From contig JALMLS010000383.1 in NCBI GenBank assembly GCA_038496445.1, positions 1 to 35,015 of the forward strand: DNA of 35,015 bases, written 5' to 3'. The notes beneath the pieces were generated by a model that saw nothing but the letters and a program-made list of their open reading frames with translations, was not told the DNA's origin and did no database searches. This DNA is from Trichosphaerium sp. ATCC 40318 (taxonomy: Eukaryota; Discosea; Flabellinia; Trichosidae). Positions 30,719-35,015 of the stretch are shown one piece after another. Position numbers and translations under genes: made by a program. Each line of letters opens with the position of its first letter. Positions within the stretch are counted from its first letter, which is position 1.

Positions 30719-32938
30719 TTATACAATCATTAGTACACTTAGAACTATAAAGAGTATTGACAATTTGGTAGCATACCCAGCAGAGGTACACTTTGGAGCT
30801 CCAAAATTGAAGTTAAATAATATAGATGTCCTCCCTGCCAGCTGTTGTCTGTTCTCTGTTACGTCAAAACAAAGGTTTGTAGAAGCTATTTTGTATATTA
30901 CAGTATCACATGCTGCACTCTGAGTTATAGTGACAGTCCTTGTCTATGAAAACCAAATCAGCGAAAAAATCCTCGGCAACTTTTCTGTATTTTTGGGAAA
31001 TACTATGCAACGTGACGTACAAGACTGGTAGGCTTAATTTCTATAAAAGGTGATTTAATGCAATCATCAACATTAAAGGTTATATCTCCACTACCAAACT
31101 CAATAATTCCTCCATCTGGTAGAAAAACATTGCCTAATGTACAAAGCTGTTAGCATCATTTTTCTAAAACAGGTTTTTTTTTTCAAACGAAATAAGTGCC
31201 TTCAAGATTAATGTTGTTGTCTACTATTATAATTTCGTTTTTAGTCACAAGTTCACTCCAAATAACAGATATTGGAGCGTTCGCACTACTGTTCGTAGGC
31301 GCTGATGTTGGTGCTTCTGTAGTTGGGGCAGCTGTGGTTGGCGCTTCTGTAGTTGGGGAAGCTGTTGTTGGTGCTTCTGTAGTCGGAGAAGCTGTTGTTG
31401 GTGCTTCTGTAGTTGGGGCAGCTGTGGTTGGCGCTTCTGTAGTTGGGGAAGCTGTTGTTGGTGCTTCTGTAGTCGGAGAAGCTGTTGTTGAGGAAGGTGA
31501 AGATGGTGGTGGGCTTTGAGCAAATGATACATTACCGTTTCCCGAACTCCATGAGTTCACAATAGCACCTCCTTTTTTATCTGTTTGTGGGTTTGCTATA
31601 AAAAGATGTAAGAATAATAAATAGTCGCTTTTGCTTGGACCTGAATGGAATTCCCAGTGATGGAGCATATCAGGATCAGAAACCTCTGGCTGGCCATTAG
31701 CAGTTGCATTAAGTTGTGATGCTGTTCGAATTCCACTCCAAACTGTTACTTCAGCAATTTGGCCCTTTTATTAGATTAATTTTGTTGCGCATTGGGAAAA
31801 AAAAAAGGTACTTCAAGCTTTCCATAGTTTGTTTTTTAGAACGTACTGTATAAAATGGTCTAAAGGCAATATCATGTCCTCTGTAAGCACAACCAATTGA
31901 TACGTTGTTACCATCAACAGCTGTAGGCGAGACACTAACAGTGTAACTAGTATTTCCTGAATCTATGTCTAAAGGATCATAATACATGATGTTGACACTC
32001 CCATTTGAAGCTGTTTTAGAAAGTGAAACATACATCTATCAAGTTATTAATAAACGAATAATATATCCACAAAAAAAAAAGCAACTCTTAGCAGCTTTTA
32101 AACGTTGTTGATGCGGATGCTTTAGCTTGTGTATATAACCTCATTTCGTCATCGTAAACGGAGAGGCTGTGCCGACACTCGACAACGAAAATAACACGAG
32201 TTTTTGTGTCAATAAAATAGAACTTTGCGTACCCATTTATTTGCTGGCATTACTTCTGTGTGAGTGTTAAACTCTTCACACCAAACAGCATCAGGTTTGA
32301 AATGCTCATAAGTCAACTGGGCGTTCGATTGGGCTACAATACCTCCAATAGTAAAAAGAAATCCATTTGCAACATCGCAACCACCTTGCTTTGTTGAAAA
32401 CAAAGGATTCAACCCGCAGGCATACGGGTTTGGACAACTAAACAAAACGTTACGTATGATTTAAAAAAAACGACAAACTTGCAAACAACAGGCAGGTATT
32501 TCAAAAAAACCCGCCAGTAAGGTTTTGTGGGGCAAACCAGTTGGTTTCCGAGCAAGCAATCAAAATATTTTTGTTGATACAATAACGTACTCCCATTTCA
32601 CCCATAAGCTCACTGTTAGTGAATCATATGAACCAAGGTTTATATCAGTTTGTAAACAACTATTTCCGCCAAAAGTTGCTCCGTAGTCCGTAGGTACGTA
32701 CGAGTACACTATAGAGTAATTAGATACCGTACAGGCTCATCATCCAATTAATTTGAATGCTAATCATCAAATACGTTCACAAAGCAAAAACACAACGAAG
32801 TCCGTTATTTAAACTCGAAATTACGTTGTGCAAACCAAAAGAGTTTCTGTATTCGTAAATTCTACAGTTCGTACCCCCACGCGATAGTATAGATAATAAT
32901 ATGGCTAACAATAGGAGCTGAAAGCTCAGCTTTTCCAT
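30719..32938 (-). CDS. LamG-like surface protein with Pro/Thr stalk, probably GPI-anchored
   Basis: Seven exons, complement(30719..30943, 31021..31133, 31200..31764, 31847..32035, 32233..32437, 32591..32708, 32875..32938), 492 aa. A signal peptide ([19 protein letters not shown]) precedes a concanavalin/LamG-type domain: [34 protein letters not shown] and [12 protein letters not shown] decapeptide stalk (TTEAPTT plus AS/AA and P, about seven units) follows, then a beta-rich Cys-containing region. The C-terminus is [11 protein letters not shown] followed by [12 protein letters not shown] and a stop: small residues, then a hydrophobic end with no basic tail, as in GPI-attachment signals. The intron after NINLEG (31134-31199) begins with GC. 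An optional 45-nt in-frame intron may lie near the end of the LamG domain. Binding of surface glycans is a guess from the fold. Confidence 0.85.
31301..31490 (-). repeat. 30-bp coding minisatellite with 90-bp higher-order period
   Basis: Six full 30-bp units plus a partial one encode the Pro/Thr stalk. Units 31301-31390 and 31391-31480 are two 90-bp blocks of three subtypes each, identical except for one base, so the array last expanded by duplication of a trimer. Confidence 0.9.
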
Positions 32939-33208
32939 TTGTGTGTCGCACTCAGCCAGTTCAGGACAATTTTCCTATTTTGTAGAGAAACGCTCCGTTT
33001 TTGACACTAAAAAGACCTACAACTTACGTAATTTATTATGAACATTAGTGTAAAAGTGTGCATGCTGATCAAGCATGTATTTTAGTAATTCTTTCCTTGT
33101 TAAACTAGTCCATCCAACATGCCAAATTTGCTAAACAAACTTCCCTTTACATAATTATGTGTAGAAGCTAAATGGATTGCTTAGGAAACACTGTAACGTT
33201 CTTACATG

Positions 33209-33484
33209 TCGGCATCCACTTAAACATTTCCGCTTTGCGGCAAAAAAGCCGAAAATTGTGCGAGTTTCCTGTCATTTAGAGCGCGTTTTACAAAGAAAAC
33301 TCGTAAAGTTGTCAGCTGTAGCGTTTGTTGTCATTTTTTGACGTGTTTACAAAGAAAACTCGCACTGTTTTCGGCTTTTTTGCCTCTCGCTCACAACGCT
33401 CCTGAAACGCATGCAAATAGTCGAACTTGGCTCTTCTACGCATGTAAAGCCCGTACAGAGGCGGAAACGTTTAAGTGCAAGTCG
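33209..33484. repeat. MITE-like imperfect inverted repeat
   Basis: The left arm starts GTCGGCATCCACTTAAACAT; the right end is the inverse of GTCGACTTGCACTTAAACGT. A second, inner pair is GGCAAAAAAGCCGAAAA (33239) against its inverse ending at 33384, continuing TGTGCGAGTTT against AGTGCGAGTTT. The whole is about 276 bp with a spacer that also repeats ACAAAGAAAACTCG directly (33291 and 33349). No coding potential and no clear target duplication. It resembles a small non-autonomous DNA element. Confidence 0.6.
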
Positions 33485-33654
33485 ACATAAAAAAAGTTGC
33501 ACAATTGAAGCGAGATGCACTGTAGTATTTGCCTTGATAGTAATTTTGATATGAGACGCATAATAAGCAACCAACTGTTTGCTCATATTACACTCAACAT
33601 TTAAACTACTAGTAGACCTTTGAGACGTTTTTACTCACCTGAGAGCCATCTTAC

Positions 33655-33845
33655 ACTTCAATCGCTACTTTTAGAATGTAGCTATACATATCCTTCCTAG
33701 GCAGGCAAACCTTTTTGCGATTCGTTTTTGCTGTACCGAGGGAAAGTACTGACAGTCAAAGTTTTGTTCGAAAACTCATTTTTTCGGTGATTCTGAAAAT
33801 GTCTTCTCAAAACCTAGCTCCCCATGTTCAAAAAACAGTACAAAG
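33655..33845 (+). repeat. Dispersed repeat, copy B (partner at 9595-9790)
   Basis: Direct-orientation match to 9595-9790, sharing ATACATATCCT.CCTAGG, GCTGTACCGAGG and CTGACAGTCAAAG among other blocks. It lies about 170 bp after the MITE-like element. Both copies are followed by similar but non-coding sequence. Confidence 0.7.
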
Positions 33846-34134
33846 GGCTTGGTTGCTAGATTTACAAATTTGCTTTCATTGTTTAGCACTTAACGCAAAG
33901 AGCTAATTCAAAATAAGCAAGTTAAGCGGAAACACGTTTATAACTACTAAGGTCATTTTGACAAATTGTACGCTCAAAAACGATTACCCTAAAAAGCAGT
34001 ATGCTGATTATTATCCACTACTATACCGCCATTCACTATTTCTACGCAGAAATGGCTGTAGCATCAGTTAGATGAAAATAGAGTACGCCAAAAAGCTGAT
34101 AAAAACAATCAAAAAAAGTTTCTCCATTTGGAAT
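33846..34134. other. Intergenic stretch without recognisable gene
   Basis: About 290 bp downstream of the GT8 gene. A short open piece (33799-33906) follows the dispersed repeat but is not conserved in copy A. Nothing else seen. Confidence 0.35.
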
Positions 34135-35015
34135 TTATTTTTCTTTTTTTTTTTCCGCTCTGTGTTTCTTTAGTATTAATGACATATCATCATCATACTT
34201 TTCATAAGCTTTATCGAAACCTCCAGCCTTAGGTAGAATATTGGCAAGCTCAGGAAAGTCATTCATAAACTGTTTAAAAGCAGTATACCACCAACTGAAC
34301 TCTCGTAACACAGAAGCCAACTAAAATAATTAGTACATCACGGTTATCTAAAAAACATCATGTTCTTCACTAGGGTTTCTATCCCCTAAGCTCAAGAAGG
34401 GAAATGGCAAGAACATGGTTTTAATTAACAAGCTACGTACAGGTAAATTCCATGGTTTAACAATCCCTGGATAATGCATTATTCTTGTCTCATTTATCGG
34501 TTCTGCAGCACGTGAATCAACCATAAAGTACCTAAAATTAATAGCATAAGATATTAGAAAGTACATTGATGACTATCTTGTAGTAACAGCGGTATTAGAT
34601 AACATACAAAGGTAAGATGTGCCACTTATTCAGAAGGTATCTTTCAAAAAATATTTGATCTGTCAAGTCTTGATCCTTTTCTTCTCCTTTCCATAGCGTA
34701 ACATGTTCAGGTGATATCAATGTTTTCTTTAGTAACTCAAAATATTCGACAGAAGGATTAAATAAAAAAAATCCTAATCGAACTAAGCAACAAACGAAGG
34801 TCAAAGAACACGTGAAATACGACATAGAATATTTGAAAAAAAAAATAAAAAGAACCTGTGTTCATTGCATCACGCCTCTCATTCGTCCATTCAAAACACC
34901 CTACAAGCTTTAAATATTCGTTCTTTCATTAATCCGGCTATTTATTAAAAAATTGAATCTAGCAAGAGCTCTAGAACAAAAGGAAAAACACTGAAACTTC
35001 GCTTTCCAAAAAAAA
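34135..35015 (-). CDS. GT8-family glycosyltransferase (glycogenin/galactinol-synthase-like), 3' part
   Basis: Exons complement(34135..34320, 34357..34385, 34437..34531, 34608..34773, 34856..34907); earlier exons must lie beyond the right edge, and 34908-35015 seems to be intron. The spliced protein reads LVGCFEWTNERRDAMNTGFF, then LFNPSVEYFELLKKTL, DLTDQIFFERYLLNKW, HILPLYFMVD and IMHYPGIVKPWNLP. The order N-x-G-x-x-L-x-N-P, then D(Q)..LN..W..LP, then HYPG..KPW is the C-terminal half of GT8 enzymes, which transfer hexoses from nucleotide sugars with retention. The DxD motif would be in the missing part. The C-terminal 60 residues end in a Lys/Glu-rich tail. The last introns are short (36-51 nt). 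Substrate cannot be told. Confidence 0.8.

Noticed and set aside
31196-31519. Plus-strand ORF rich in Val, Gly and Ala repeats, and CRISPR-like repetition
   Set aside because: It is the antisense shadow of the Pro/Thr stalk of the surface protein; the repeats are contiguous 30-bp coding units without spacers.
1-35015. Giant-virus or bacterial origin of the window, suggested by the MORN_2 repeats
   Set aside because: Most genes, including one MORN-repeat gene, contain spliceosomal introns, and the other families are typical of eukaryotic nuclei.
1-35015. tRNA, rRNA, riboswitch or bacterial-type terminators
   Set aside because: No cloverleaf, conserved rRNA block or comparable structure was recognised by eye; a dedicated scan could still find a small RNA.

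Overview
The window comes from the nuclear genome of an AT-rich, gene-dense eukaryote, most likely a single-celled one whose lineage I cannot name. The reasons are short GT-AG introns (mostly 40-90 nt, frequent GTACGT donors, some TACTAAC-like branch points), interstitial TTAGGG repeats, and typically eukaryotic families: arrestin fold, EH domains, leucine-rich-repeat (LRR) receptor, Xi-class glutathione transferase, AMPK-beta-type glycogen-binding domain, GT8 glycosyltransferase. TAA, TAG and TGA all occur as terminal stops in my models. Many genes look broken in raw frames but become intact when short introns are placed.

Layout. 1-773 (-) is the 5' part of a DUF1152-like gene, divergent from an ECM4-type glutathionyl-hydroquinone reductase (841-2247). 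2717-4650 is a signal-peptide/LRR/transmembrane protein with one exon per repeat. 4984-5577, 12572-14279 and 27410-27895 are three members of a family with an F-box-like N-terminus and MORN_2/YwqK-type repeats. 5934-6633 is a GNAT acetyltransferase. 7431-9196 is a probably decayed secreted repeat/beta-helix gene. 10064-12002 is an eight-exon arrestin-domain protein.

Middle. A gene with three EH domains (-, 15519 to about 20515) is split by a complete 3.4-kb Tc1/mariner-type transposon (16824-20232) with 141-bp terminal inverted repeats, a TA duplication, an intron-containing DD38E transposase and a divergent accessory zinc-finger gene. A 16-exon gene (-, 21714-24472) joins acidic repeats, a CBM48/AMPK-beta-like domain and a diverged poly(ADP-ribose) glycohydrolase-like domain; I regard it as the most interesting gene here. 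Its upstream region holds a perfect 22-bp palindrome. 25095-27051 is a pogo-type transposon with its own TA duplication.

Right end. Two minus-strand surface-protein genes (28129-30273, transmembrane; 30719-32938, probably GPI-anchored) have signal peptides, extracellular domains and Pro/Thr-rich stalks. They are followed by a MITE-like inverted repeat, a dispersed repeat shared with 9.6 kb, and the 3' part of a GT8 glycosyltransferase gene. The genes form no p[athway-like cluster; the common themes are extracellular or membrane proteins and mobile elements.
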